Source: Rhizobium vallis (lineage in GTDB: Bacteria > Pseudomonadota > Alphaproteobacteria > Rhizobiales > Rhizobiaceae). From it: DNA of 64,000 nucleotides. Shown piece after piece: positions 17,689 through 26,772 of this stretch. Below the pieces are notes generated by a model. The model worked only from the letters and a program-made list of their open reading frames with translations. It was not told the origin of the DNA and did no database searches. A program made the translations under genes and the position numbers. Each line of letters starts with the position of its first letter. Positions within the stretch are counted from its first letter, which is position 1. The stretch spans positions 248,001 through 312,000 of the forward strand of contig NZ_ML133687.1 in assembly GCF_003985155.1 (NCBI RefSeq), given 5' to 3'.

Positions 17689-19164
17689 CTAGATATCGTC
17701 ATGCCAGGTGCGGCCGTCACGCTCGATCAGCGCGATGGCTTGGCTCGGACCCCAGGTGCCGGCCGTATAGCCCTGCACCTGCTGGCCGGTCGTTTCCCAA
17801 CCCTTGAGGATCGGATCGACCCATTTCCATGCGGCTTCGACTTCGTCGCGGCGCATGAACAGCGTCTGGTTGGAGCGGATCACGTCCATCAGCAGGCGCT
17901 CGTAGGCGTCAGGATTGCGGACGTTGAAGGCCTGGGCGAAACTCATGTCGAGCGACACGTTGCGCAGGCGCATGCCGCCCGGGCCCGGATCCTTGATCAT
18001 CAGCGACTGCTTGACGCCCTCATCCGGCTGCAGGCGGATGATCAGCTGGTTGGCGACGATGCGCCCGGCCGCCTGATCGAAGATCGCATGCGGGATCGGC
18101 TTGAAGGTGATGACGATCTCCGACATGCGCCCGGCAAGGCGCTTGCCGGTTCTGATGTAGAAGGGAACGCCCGCCCAGCGCCAGTTGTTGATCTCGGCCT
18201 TGATGGCGACGAAAGTTTCGGTGTTCGACACGCCGCCTTCGAGCTCTTCAAGGTAACCCTTGACCGGGCCGCTGCCCGATGCGCCGGCGCGATACTGGCC
18301 ACGGACCGTCGCCTGCTCGACGTTGGAGGCATCGAGCGGCTTCAGCGCGCGCAACACCTTGAGCTTCTCGTCCCGCACGGCTTCCGAATCCATCGACGAG
18401 GGCACTTCCATCGCCGTCAGGCAGAGCAGCTGCAGAATGTGGTTCTGCACCATGTCGCGCAGCGCGCCAGCGGTATCGTAATAGCCGGCGCGGCCTTCGA
18501 GGCCGACCGATTCAGCCACCGTGATCTGCACGTGGTCGATGTAATTGGCGTTCCACAGTGGCTCATAGAGCGCATTGGCAAAGCGCAGCGCCATCAGGTT
18601 CTGCACCGTTTCCTTGCCGAGATAGTGATCGATGCGGAAGATCTGCTCTTCCTTGAAGACGCGGCCGATATTGTCGTTGAGCTGCAGGGCGGAGGCAAGG
18701 TCGCGGCCGATCGGCTTTTCGACGACGATGCGGGTCGACTTGGTGATCAGCTTGTGCTCGTGGATCTTCTGCGAGATATCGCCGAAGATGCCGGGTGCCA
18801 CGGCGAGATAGAAGGCGCGCACACGGTCCTTGCCTTCGTCGAGCAGCTTCTTCAATTGATCCCAGCCGCTGTCGGCGCGGGCATCGACCGAGACGTAGTA
18901 GAGGCGGGCGCAGAACTTCTCTACTTCCTTGTCGTCGTATTCGCCCTTCTTGAGGTGTTCCTTCAGCGCATCGCGGGCAAACTTGCGGTATTCCTCATCC
19001 GTCAGCGGGCTGCGCGAGGCGCCGATCACGCGGGTCGGTTCGCCGAACTGGCCTTCGATCTGGCGATGATAGAGGGCGGGCAGCAACTTGCGTTCGGCAA
19101 GGTCGCCGCTGCCGCCGAAAACGACATAATCAAAAGGCTCAACGGGAATGATCTGGCTGCTCAT
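17689..19164 (-). CDS. zwf: Glucose-6-phosphate 1-dehydrogenase
   Basis: 491 residues. The N-terminal NADP-binding motif F-G-G-S-G-D-L-A-E-R-K-L begins at residue 16 and the active-site motif R-I-D-H-Y-L-G-K-E is intact. It opens both the Entner-Doudoroff pathway and the oxidative pentose-phosphate branch. A TTG 15 bases upstream in frame gives a longer product, but the GAGAGAC ribosome site supports the ATG used here. First gene of the operon with pgl and edd, and immediately downstream of the agl region, as in Sinorhizobium. Confidence 0.95.
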   Translation of the reverse strand: MSSQIIPVEPFDYVVFGGSGDLAERKLLPALYHRQIEGQFGEPTRVIGASRSPLTDEEYRKFARDALKEHLKKGEYDDKEVEKFCARLYYVSVDARADSGWDQLKKLLDEGKDRVRAFYLAVAPGIFGDISQKIHEHKLITKSTRIVVEKPIGRDLASALQLNDNIGRVFKEEQIFRIDHYLGKETVQNLMALRFANALYEPLWNANYIDHVQITVAESVGLEGRAGYYDTAGALRDMVQNHILQLLCLTAMEVPSSMDSEAVRDEKLKVLRALKPLDASNVEQATVRGQYRAGASGSGPVKGYLEELEGGVSNTETFVAIKAEINNWRWAGVPFYIRTGKRLAGRMSEIVITFKPIPHAIFDQAAGRIVANQLIIRLQPDEGVKQSLMIKDPGPGGMRLRNVSLDMSFAQAFNVRNPDAYERLLMDVIRSNQTLFMRRDEVEAAWKWVDPILKGWETTGQQVQGYTAGTWGPSQAIALIERDGRTWHDDI

Positions 19165-19300
19165 GAGCTTGTCTCTCAATCAGGCTTGGTTGACGGCTCT
19201 TTTAATCTAATCGATTTAAAAAAGCCAGTGTGCAGTGCAATGAATCTCTCGGGCACCGGTTTTAGAGCGAATTTCCGGAAGTGGAAATCCCGCAATCGGA

Positions 19301-20599
19301 CTAAAACTTGTCGCGAAGCGCAAACCACGACAAGGCGAGGAAAAGCAACGGCGTCCGCATTCGGGCACCGCCGGGAAAGGCGGGAATATCGAGCGATTTG
19401 AAGAGGTCGAGATCGCCGGATTTTCCAAGCACCATTTCTGCATAGAGCTTGCCACAGTAGTTTGACAGCATGACGCCATGGCCGGAATAACCGCCGATCG
19501 AGGTGACGCCGGGCATGACTTCGCGCACGAAGGGTTCGCGCGGCATGGTGATGCCGACGCTGCCGCCCCAGGCATGAGTGATCTCGATATTCTCTAGCGC
19601 GGGATAGATCTCGGCGATCTGCCGCCGGATGTGCTGTGAAATGTCCCGCGGATTGTCCGACGTATAGGCCTCCCGCCCGCCGAACAGCAGGCGGCCGTCT
19701 CCGAATTTGCGGAAATAGCGCACGACGAAGCGCGAATCGGCCACGGCCTCGCCGCCTGGCAGTACATCGGGATGGCCGTCGAGCGGCGCCGTGGCGCCGA
19801 TGAAGGAGCGGATCGGCATGACATGGCTTGCCGTTACCGGTTCCAGGCCGTCGATATAGCCGTCGCATGCGATCAGCACGCGCCCGGCGGTGATCGTTCC
19901 CTTTTCGGTTTCTATCGTCACCTTGCCGCCGCTCTGGCGGATCGCCTTTGCCCTGGTCATCTCGAAGATCGAAGCACCGGCATTGGCGGCGACCCGGGCG
20001 AGGCCGACCAAGAGCTTCAGCGGATGGATATGGCCGGTGCCGACATCGCGCACCCCGCAATGGAATCGCTTCGAACCGAGCCTCTCCTGCGTTTCCTTCT
20101 CGTCCATGAAGCTGATGTGCGGATAGCCATAGCGTAGCGCGGCGATCTCGGCATTTTCCTGATAGTCGCGCTGGTAGCTCGCCTTGTGCGCGACGTTGAG
20201 TTGGCCGGGCACATAGTCGATCTCGATCTGATGCTCGCGGGCGAAATCGATGAGGTGGCGCTTGGCCGCCTCGGCAAGATCGAACAGGGCCTTCGAGCGT
20301 TCGTAGCCGATCTTCTTTTCGAGCTCTTCCGGCCACCATCGCTGGCCGGTCCCGAGTTGGCCGCCATTGCGGCCTGACGCCCCGTCGCCGAAGCGGCAAG
20401 CCTCGATCAGGACCACCGAGGCGCCTGATTTGGCAAGATTGTAGGCGGCCTGCAGGCCGGTATATCCGCCGCCGACGATGGCGACGTCGGATGTTATCGA
20501 CCCGTCGAGAGCGGGATAGGTGGGCCGCTCGCCGACGGTTGCCTGATACCAGGATAATCCCGGCGCGATCGGGCTCTGCCACATCTCTTTCGATGCCAT
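19301..20599 (-). CDS. puuB: FAD-dependent oxidoreductase, gamma-glutamylputrescine oxidase type
   Basis: 432 residues of the DAO/PuuB family. The dinucleotide-binding V-A-I-V-G-G-G-Y-T-G-L motif lies near residues 38-48, followed by E-A at the end of the second strand and the F-G-D-G-A-S-G-R-N-G-G-Q motif typical of this group. PuuB oxidises gamma-glutamylputrescine. The adjacent gene is a glutamine-synthetase-like PuuA, 10 bases upstream in the operon, which supports the role. A related amine could be the real substrate. Confidence 0.8.
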   Translation of the reverse strand: MASKEMWQSPIAPGLSWYQATVGERPTYPALDGSITSDVAIVGGGYTGLQAAYNLAKSGASVVLIEACRFGDGASGRNGGQLGTGQRWWPEELEKKIGYERSKALFDLAEAAKRHLIDFAREHQIEIDYVPGQLNVAHKASYQRDYQENAEIAALRYGYPHISFMDEKETQERLGSKRFHCGVRDVGTGHIHPLKLLVGLARVAANAGASIFEMTRAKAIRQSGGKVTIETEKGTITAGRVLIACDGYIDGLEPVTASHVMPIRSFIGATAPLDGHPDVLPGGEAVADSRFVVRYFRKFGDGRLLFGGREAYTSDNPRDISQHIRRQIAEIYPALENIEITHAWGGSVGITMPREPFVREVMPGVTSIGGYSGHGVMLSNYCGKLYAEMVLGKSGDLDLFKSLDIPAFPGGARMRTPLLFLALSWFALRDKF

Positions 20600-20609
20600 G
20601 ACAATTCCC

Positions 20610-22046
20610 TCACACGTTGAGCAGAAGGAATTCCCGCTCCCAGGGGCTGATCACCTGCATGAAGGTCTCGAACTCGCCGCGTTTGACGCCGGCATAAAGG
20701 CCGATGAACTGCGAACCGAATATCTCCTCGAAGGCGGGCTCGTCTTCCAGCAGTGCCACGGCTTCCAAGAGGCCACGCGGCAGGTCGATAGAGCCTTCAT
20801 TGGCCGAATCCTCGGTCGGCGCCGTCGGCTCGATCTCCTTCATGATGCCGAGCAGACCGGCGGCAAGCGAGGCGGCGAGCGCCAGATACGGATTGGCGTC
20901 CGAACTCGGCAGCCGGTTTTCCACGCGCCGCGCCTGCGGATCGGAAACCGGAACGCGGAAGGCGGTCGTTCTGTTGTCATAGCCCCAGGCATTGTTGACG
21001 GGGCAGGACATATCGGGCTGCAGGCGCCGGTAGGAGTTCACGTAGGGCGCCAGCATCGCCATCGCGCTCGGCACAAATTTCTGCATGCCGCCGATGAAAT
21101 GGAAGAATTCCTTCGAGGCCGATCCATCCGCATTGGAGAAGACGTTCTTGCCCGTCTCGATATTGACCACCGACTGGTGGATATGCATCGCCGAGCCTGG
21201 CTGGCCCTGCATCGGCTTGGCCATAAAGGTCGCGTAGATATCGTGTTTCAGCGCCGCTTCGCGGATCGTGCGCTTGAACAGGAACACCTGGTCGGCAAGC
21301 TCGATCGGGTTGCCGTGGCGCAGGTTGATCTCGAGCTGCGCCGGTCCCTCCTCGTGGATCAGCGTATCGATCTCCAGGCCCTGCTTTTCCGAGAAATGGT
21401 AGATGTCGTCGATCAGTTCGTCGAATTCGTTGATGCCGGCGATCGAATAGCCCTGGCCGCCGAGGATCGAGCGGCCGGACCGGCCTTTCGGCGGATGCAG
21501 CGGATAATCCGGATCGTCGTTCTTGGCGACCAGGTAGAATTCGATCTCGGGCGCCACGATCGGCTTCCAGCCGCGGTCGTGATAGAGGCTCATGATGCGC
21601 TTCAGCACGTTGCGCGGCGTGTAGGGCACCTCCCCGCCGTCCGAATCGACGATGTCGCAGATCACCTGCGCCGTCGGGTCGGTCTCCCAGGGCACGACCG
21701 ATAGCGTCGAAAGGTCGGGCATCAGCTTCAGGTCGCTGTCGCGCGGCTCGTATCGGAAGCTCTCGGTCTCGTCTGGATATTCGCCCGAAATCGTATGCCG
21801 GTAGATCGCCGAAGGCAGCGCCAGCGAGGTGTTCGAAGTGAATTTCGAGCTCGGCATCATCTTGCCGCGCGGAACGCCGGCAAGGTCCGGCGTGATGCAT
21901 TCGATGTCTTCGATGCCCCTGTCCCGCAGCCACCGTGCTGCTTCCTTCCAGTTCGCAACGCCGCGCAGGGATCCGGGGTCCGGGGGAGCTTTCGTCGAGG
22001 CGGGTACGTTTCTGGCAGGCTTCAGCGTCGTCTTTTTTGGGGACAT
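20610..22046 (-). CDS. puuA: Glutamine synthetase-like gamma-glutamylputrescine synthetase
   Basis: 478 residues, close to PuuA size. The glutamine synthetase catalytic fold is visible: a beta-grasp N-terminal half, E-I-E-F-Y-L-V, G-P-A-Q-L-E-I-N, the M-H-I-H-Q-S motif and the C-terminal R-V-E-N-R-L-P segment. PuuA ligates glutamate to putrescine as the first step of the gamma-glutamyl putrescine pathway. I used the internal ATG at the beginning of conserved sequence; upstream in-frame extension has no similarity and overlaps the divergent gene. It forms an operon with the PuuB-like oxidase. A potFGHI-like polyamine importer is encoded 12 kb away. Confidence 0.82.
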   Translation of the reverse strand: MSPKKTTLKPARNVPASTKAPPDPGSLRGVANWKEAARWLRDRGIEDIECITPDLAGVPRGKMMPSSKFTSNTSLALPSAIYRHTISGEYPDETESFRYEPRDSDLKLMPDLSTLSVVPWETDPTAQVICDIVDSDGGEVPYTPRNVLKRIMSLYHDRGWKPIVAPEIEFYLVAKNDDPDYPLHPPKGRSGRSILGGQGYSIAGINEFDELIDDIYHFSEKQGLEIDTLIHEEGPAQLEINLRHGNPIELADQVFLFKRTIREAALKHDIYATFMAKPMQGQPGSAMHIHQSVVNIETGKNVFSNADGSASKEFFHFIGGMQKFVPSAMAMLAPYVNSYRRLQPDMSCPVNNAWGYDNRTTAFRVPVSDPQARRVENRLPSSDANPYLALAASLAAGLLGIMKEIEPTAPTEDSANEGSIDLPRGLLEAVALLEDEPAFEEIFGSQFIGLYAGVKRGEFETFMQVISPWEREFLLLNV

Positions 22047-22134
22047 GACACACCGGTTTGCGTTGATCTTGACGCCATCATAACCAGACTTTGCCAATTG
22101 GCGAGGGGTTGATAACGTTGACTTTCGCCCTTTG

Positions 22135-23355
22135 ATGGAAAAAGAAGACGCTGTCTTGATCGGGGAAACGGGTTTGCAGCGTAAAAGCGACGTCATCGTC
22201 ATCGGCGCCGGGGCGGCGGGCATGATGGCGGCCATCCGTGCGGGAAAACGCGGCCGCTCGGTCGTGGTTCTCGATCATGCAAGGGCGCCCGGCGAGAAGA
22301 TCCGCATCTCAGGCGGTGGGCGCTGCAATTTCACCAATATCCATGCTGGGCCGAAAAGCTTCCTCTCGGCCAACCCGCATTTCTGCAAATCCGCGCTTGC
22401 CCGTTTCACGCCCGCCGACTTCATCGCCATGGTCGATCGCCACCGCATAACCTGGCACGAAAAGACGCTGGGCCAGCTTTTCTGCGACGATAGCGCCAAA
22501 GACATCATCCGCATGCTGCTGGAGGAGATGCGTGCAGCTGGCGCCGTGCTGCATCTCGGCGCCGAGATATCAGGCGTCGAAAGGGCAGGCGAGGTGTTCC
22601 GCGTCGCCACTAGCGACGGCGTCTATGAAGCGCCGTCGCTGATCGTTGCAACCGGTGGCAAGTCGATCCCGAAGATGGGCGCCACCGGCTTTGCCTATCG
22701 CCTCGCCGAGCAGTTCGGCCTGGCCGTGCTCGAAACCCGCCCCGGCCTCGTGCCGCTGACACTCGATCCCGGCCTGCTCGAAAGCATCGCGCCGCTCGCC
22801 GGCATTTCCGCCCCGGCCGAAATCCGCCATGGCAGGACCGCATTCCAGGAGGCGCTGCTCTTTACCCATCGCGGGCTGAGCGGCCCCGCCGTCCTGCAGA
22901 TTTCCTCCTATTGGCGCGAAGGCGACGAGATCGTCGTCGCTATCGAACCGGATATCGACATCGCGGCGCATTTGAAGACGGCAAAGCAGCGCAACGGCCG
23001 CCAGTCGCCGCAGACGGCACTCGGCGAGATCCTGCCGAAGCGGCTGGCGCAGTTTCTCGTAGAACGCGAAAAGATCGCCGGCAACATGGCCGACCTGCCC
23101 GACAAAGCGCTGCTGCGTCTTGCCGCTAGCGCCCAGAGCTGGCCGGTCAAACCGTCCGGCTCCGAAGGCTACCGCACCGCCGAAGTGACGCTCGGGGGCA
23201 TCGATACGGCAGCGCTCGATTCACGCAGCATGGAAGCGAAAGCCGTGCCCGGCCTCTATTTCATCGGCGAATGCGTCGACGTCACCGGCTGGCTCGGCGG
23301 CTATAATTTCCAATGGGCCTGGGCCTCCGGTTTTGCCGCGGGCGAATGCGCCTGA
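22135..23355 (+). CDS. HI0933/YhiN-family flavoprotein
   Basis: About 406 residues. The FAD-binding V-I-G-A-G-A-A-G-M near residue 22, the I-S-G-G-G-R-C-N-F-T-N signature of the HI0933/YhiN family near residue 60, the A-T-G-G-K-S-I-P-K-M-G motif and the C-terminal G-E-C-V-D-V-T-G-W-L-G-G-Y-N segment are all intact. Members are called NAD(P)/FAD-dependent oxidoreductases or BaiN-like; the physiological substrate is generally unknown. The gene is divergent from puuA, with 88 bases between the start codons. The in-frame TTG directly before the ATG is unlikely to matter. Confidence 0.85.
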   Translation: MEKEDAVLIGETGLQRKSDVIVIGAGAAGMMAAIRAGKRGRSVVVLDHARAPGEKIRISGGGRCNFTNIHAGPKSFLSANPHFCKSALARFTPADFIAMVDRHRITWHEKTLGQLFCDDSAKDIIRMLLEEMRAAGAVLHLGAEISGVERAGEVFRVATSDGVYEAPSLIVATGGKSIPKMGATGFAYRLAEQFGLAVLETRPGLVPLTLDPGLLESIAPLAGISAPAEIRHGRTAFQEALLFTHRGLSGPAVLQISSYWREGDEIVVAIEPDIDIAAHLKTAKQRNGRQSPQTALGEILPKRLAQFLVEREKIAGNMADLPDKALLRLAASAQSWPVKPSGSEGYRTAEVTLGGIDTAALDSRSMEAKAVPGLYFIGECVDVTGWLGGYNFQWAWASGFAAGECA

Positions 23356-23553
23356 AGCGCCTCAAGCCCGGCGTTATTCCCGAACGATCGTACACTTCCG
23401 TACGGCATATATTAGCAATAGTGATTCAAGACTTCTTAAGAGAGGTGCGCCATCCTGTCTCAATTGGCGGTTTGCAAAGCTCTTCCTAGATTAAGCTTTA
23501 CCAGCAAGCCGTTTTGTTGGATTGTTGTGTCAGATAGAAGTGAGGTTTCGAGC

Positions 23554-23697
23554 ATGACCAGAAACACACGACGCGCCCGCGCCATTGCAATTGCGCAGGC
23601 AAAGCCGGATGCCAGGATGGTCGCCCTGCGGTATCTGATGCTTGCTGCCGGCGCCACCGCCGCCAGTCTTGCGCTGCTGCTGTCGCACTTCATCTGA
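23554..23697 (+). CDS. Small membrane protein, 47 residues
   Basis: A short frame with a basic N-terminus and one C-terminal membrane helix (about residues 26-46, A/L-rich). A GAGG-type ribosome site lies about ten bases before the ATG. Small single-span proteins of this kind recur in rhizobia, but I recognise no family. The in-frame extension to 23464 has an unlikely composition. Reality as a gene is moderately supported by the ribosome site and strong hydrophobic segment. Confidence 0.5.
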   Translation: MTRNTRRARAIAIAQAKPDARMVALRYLMLAAGATAASLALLLSHFI

Positions 23698-23992
23698 TCC
23701 TGTCGGCAATGCTGGATGACTTTCCGGCATCATGATCGCCGCGTCTGCGGCATGACGGCCCACAATTTGCAATTATTTCACCGCCTTGGCTTAACCCGCC
23801 ACCACCGCTTATCCGAAAATTAATATCTAATCTGACACAATTGCCCGCGAATATTTGGGCATCTCCAAGTTGTTGGAAATGAATTGGCAATGACTGCCGC
23901 CTGGCCTCCGGGTTTCCCGATGTAATTAAATTAAGAATAGCTCGGTGTGCACCCGGCTGGCGCCATGTGGCCGCCTGCGGGAGGAGTGGTGT

Positions 23993-24022
23993 ATGAAAGG
24001 CCCGGAACGCAATGTTGATTGA
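23993..24022 (+). CDS. Nine-codon leader ORF overlapping the chemoreceptor start
   Basis: The best ribosome site in the region, GGGAGGAG at 23979-23986, is spaced for an ATG that opens a frame reading M-K-G-P-E-R-N-V-D and ending in TGA. The chemoreceptor ATG lies inside this ORF, 11 bases before its end, in another frame. The receptor frame is closed upstream by a TGA that overlaps the leader ATG, so the receptor cannot use this ribosome site directly. Translational coupling is therefore the simplest reading. The stretch 23698-23992 otherwise holds no gene that I can see. Confidence 0.55.
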   Translation: MKGPERNVD

Positions 24023-26543
24023 CAAGATTCTTTCCCGCTTCAGGATCAAGACGAAGGTCCTGATCTTCGTTCTGCCCTTCGTCGTCACCATTTCGGCCGT
24101 GGGCTTCACGGGGCTCTACGCTTCGGGACTTCTGCAGGGCCGCATGGAAATCTCCAACAGCGTGCTGCAATCGCTGAGCGGCTTCAAGGATCTCTACGGG
24201 TCCATGGACGATTTCCTGCGTGTCACCAGCCCTGCGGCCCGCGACAAGCTGACCGCCGATCTGAAAACCCAGCAGGGTGTGCTCGATGCGACGCTGCAGC
24301 AGGTTGGTGACGAGGCGGCCGGCCGCGACAGTCTTGCCGAAGCGTCCAGCCGCACCAAGGACATATCGGGCGTGGTCGATAAACTCTGGGCTCTGCATGA
24401 GCAGGAGCAGGCGTTGCACGAGCAGATCGATGCGGCGCAGAAGAGCCTGATCAGCACCCGCTTCACCGTCTCTTACCAGGCCGAGGAATTGCAGACCGCG
24501 CTCCAGCAGGACGAGGGCGCCGCCACCATCACCCTTCGCACGGCCGATCGCCTGCTGAAGGGCGGCGATTTCCTCGGCGCCGTCGCCAGCGGCTACAGCA
24601 AGCCGCAGACGCCGCAGGACAAGATCGCCTTCATCAACGAACAGATGCCTGAGATCATCAAATCCCAGCGCCTGATCGCTATTTCGGTTCCAACCAACCA
24701 GAAGAACGTCATCGACGCGCTCGCAGCGACCATCGACAGCATCAAGGCGATCACCCAGATGCCCAGCCCGACCGACGAGAACATCGCCGAACTCGGCCGC
24801 CTCGTTTCGCGCTTCCGCCAGACCTCGACCTATACGCAGCTGACTGCAACGCAGAAGATGCGCGAGGCGACACAGCGCTTTGCCGAACTCGAGGGTCGCA
24901 TCGCCCAGACCAACTCGGTTCTTCAGGATACCCGGCGCCTCGAAAATTCCGTCTACTCGCTGCAGATCGTCCTTTCCGATTTCCTCGCCAACTCAAGCAA
25001 GGAGAATCTCGTTCGCCTGCAGCAACAGACCGGAACGCTTGGCAAGGATATGCAGGTGCTGATCACCAGCGCCAAGGGCATGGGTTTTGCCGAAGGCATA
25101 TCAGGCGCGATTCAGCCTGCACTTGACGCCATTTCCGGCGGTGGCTCGAAGATCGTCGATACGATCGGTGAGCGCGTCACGGCCTATGCCGCGGCCCGCC
25201 AGGAGCTCGATCACATCTGGACGAAGCTGACCGATTTCGCTGAGCTGCAGAAGCAGACGGCCGGCACCGAACGGACCCAAGCAAACAGCATCTCCGTCAT
25301 GACCACAGGTCTCGGCATCCTCCTGTCGATCCTCGGCGGCATCGCCTTGGTGCTGACGCTGCAGCGCCCGATCAGCCATATCACTGCCGCAATGCGCCGC
25401 ATCGCCGAAGGGGCGCTCGATACCAGCATCTCCGGCGAGCAGCGCTACGATGAAATCGGCGACATGGCGCGTGCGCTTGGCATCTTCAAGGAAAATGCCA
25501 TCTCGAAGATCCGTATCGAGGAGCAGAGCGACGAGGAACGCGCCGCCGCCGAACATGAGCGTCAGCGCAACGATGCCGAAAAGCGCGAGATGGATCGTCA
25601 GATCGAATTCGCCGTCAATGCGCTCGCTGCCGGCCTCGAACGCATGTCGCAGGGTGATATCTCGACGACGATCGAAACGCCCTTCATCGGCCGCCTCGAA
25701 CAGCTGCGTCAGGATTTCAACGGTTCGATGATGCGCCTGCAGGCGACGATGAGCCAGATCCGCGACAATGTCGAACTCATCCAGGGCAACGGCAACCAGA
25801 TGGCCCAATCGGCCGAGGATCTTTCCAAGCGCACCGAACAGCAGGCTGCTTCGCTCGAAGAGACCGCAGCCGCTGTCGATGAGATCACCGTTACGGTCCG
25901 CTCGTCGGCCGAACGCGCCAAGGATGCCGACCAGATCGTCCGCCAGGCCAAGCGCAGTGCCGATGATTCCGCCGTCGTCGTCAGCAACGCGATCGACGCG
26001 ATGGGCCGTATCGAGGAGGCCGCGCGCCAGATCGAGCAGATCATCGGCGTCATCGACGAGATCGCCTTCCAGACCAACCTGCTGGCGCTCAACGCCGGCA
26101 TCGAGGCGGCGCGCGCCGGCGAAGCCGGCAAGGGCTTTGCCGTCGTCGCCATGGAAGTCCGCGAACTGGCCCAGCGCTCGGCAGCTGCGGCACAGGAGAT
26201 CAAGGGCCTGATCAACAAGTCGACCAACGAGGTCAGCTCCGGTTCGCAGTTCGTGCAGGAAACCGGCACCGTACTTGCCAAGATCAGCGCCCAGATCGTC
26301 ACGATCAGCCAGCATGTCGAGATGATCGCCCGCGCCAGCCACGACCAGTCCAATGCGCTGCAGAGCGTCAACGCAACCGTCAACCAGATGGACCAGATGA
26401 CGCAGCAGAACGCGGCCATGGTCGAAGAGACGACGGCCGCCAGCCGCGAACTGGCCGACGAGGCGGGTTCGCTGCGCAGGCTCATCCAGCAGTTCAAGAT
26501 CGACGGCGAGGCAACCGAAGCGCAGGTCTACCGCGCCGCCTGA
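24012..26543 (+). CDS. Methyl-accepting chemotaxis protein, long sensory domain
   Basis: 843 residues. First membrane segment about 17-38, a long (~390 residue) helical periplasmic sensor region, second membrane segment near 430-452, HAMP domain, a second HAMP-like helical unit with the G-D-I-S-T-T-I motif, and a cytoplasmic signalling domain. The hairpin tip [22 protein letters not shown] is present near residue 685. No C-terminal CheR-tether pentapeptide is seen. The ligand is unknown. Its initiation is odd, because only weak ribosome-binding sequence precedes the ATG and a leader ORF overlaps it. A strong terminator follows. Confidence 0.9.
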   Translation: MLIDKILSRFRIKTKVLIFVLPFVVTISAVGFTGLYASGLLQGRMEISNSVLQSLSGFKDLYGSMDDFLRVTSPAARDKLTADLKTQQGVLDATLQQVGDEAAGRDSLAEASSRTKDISGVVDKLWALHEQEQALHEQIDAAQKSLISTRFTVSYQAEELQTALQQDEGAATITLRTADRLLKGGDFLGAVASGYSKPQTPQDKIAFINEQMPEIIKSQRLIAISVPTNQKNVIDALAATIDSIKAITQMPSPTDENIAELGRLVSRFRQTSTYTQLTATQKMREATQRFAELEGRIAQTNSVLQDTRRLENSVYSLQIVLSDFLANSSKENLVRLQQQTGTLGKDMQVLITSAKGMGFAEGISGAIQPALDAISGGGSKIVDTIGERVTAYAAARQELDHIWTKLTDFAELQKQTAGTERTQANSISVMTTGLGILLSILGGIALVLTLQRPISHITAAMRRIAEGALDTSISGEQRYDEIGDMARALGIFKENAISKIRIEEQSDEERAAAEHERQRNDAEKREMDRQIEFAVNALAAGLERMSQGDISTTIETPFIGRLEQLRQDFNGSMMRLQATMSQIRDNVELIQGNGNQMAQSAEDLSKRTEQQAASLEETAAAVDEITVTVRSSAERAKDADQIVRQAKRSADDSAVVVSNAIDAMGRIEEAARQIEQIIGVIDEIAFQTNLLALNAGIEAARAGEAGKGFAVVAMEVRELAQRSAAAAQEIKGLINKSTNEVSSGSQFVQETGTVLAKISAQIVTISQHVEMIARASHDQSNALQSVNATVNQMDQMTQQNAAMVEETTAASRELADEAGSLRRLIQQFKIDGEATEAQVYRAA

Positions 26544-26568
26544 TCGTCGCTCTATCCTGTCTTTCCGC

Positions 26569-26601
26569 GAACGGCCCCGGGCTTCCCGGGGCCGTTCTGT
26601 T
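26569..26601 (+). terminator. Rho-independent terminator after the first chemoreceptor
   Basis: A perfect 13-bp stem (GAACGGCCCCGGG / CCCGGGGCCGTTC) with a CTT loop is followed by TGTTT. It separates the two tandem chemoreceptor genes, so the second needs its own promoter in 26602-26772. Confidence 0.8.
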
Positions 26602-26772
26602 TATCGCGCGAGACCTCGGGGATGAAACGGCTGAATGCCTGATGTCTGTTGCATCGGCGGAGAGGAAGATCCAAAACGAGACGGATTAATATCTCCGACG
26701 GCCCTGATTTACGGAAAATTTTCCTTAACGCTTTTCGCTTAATTTAGCCTCGGTTTATCTCCGGGGGTTTTG

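Noticed and set aside
19250..19315. Possible fifth copy of the dispersed repeat upstream of zwf
   Set aside because: It shares only short A/T- and CGG-rich words, not the GCGGTTTTGCG core, so I did not count it.
17401..19401. Plus-strand 666-codon frame opposite zwf and pgl
   Set aside because: Antisense shadow of two clearly conserved genes on the minus strand.
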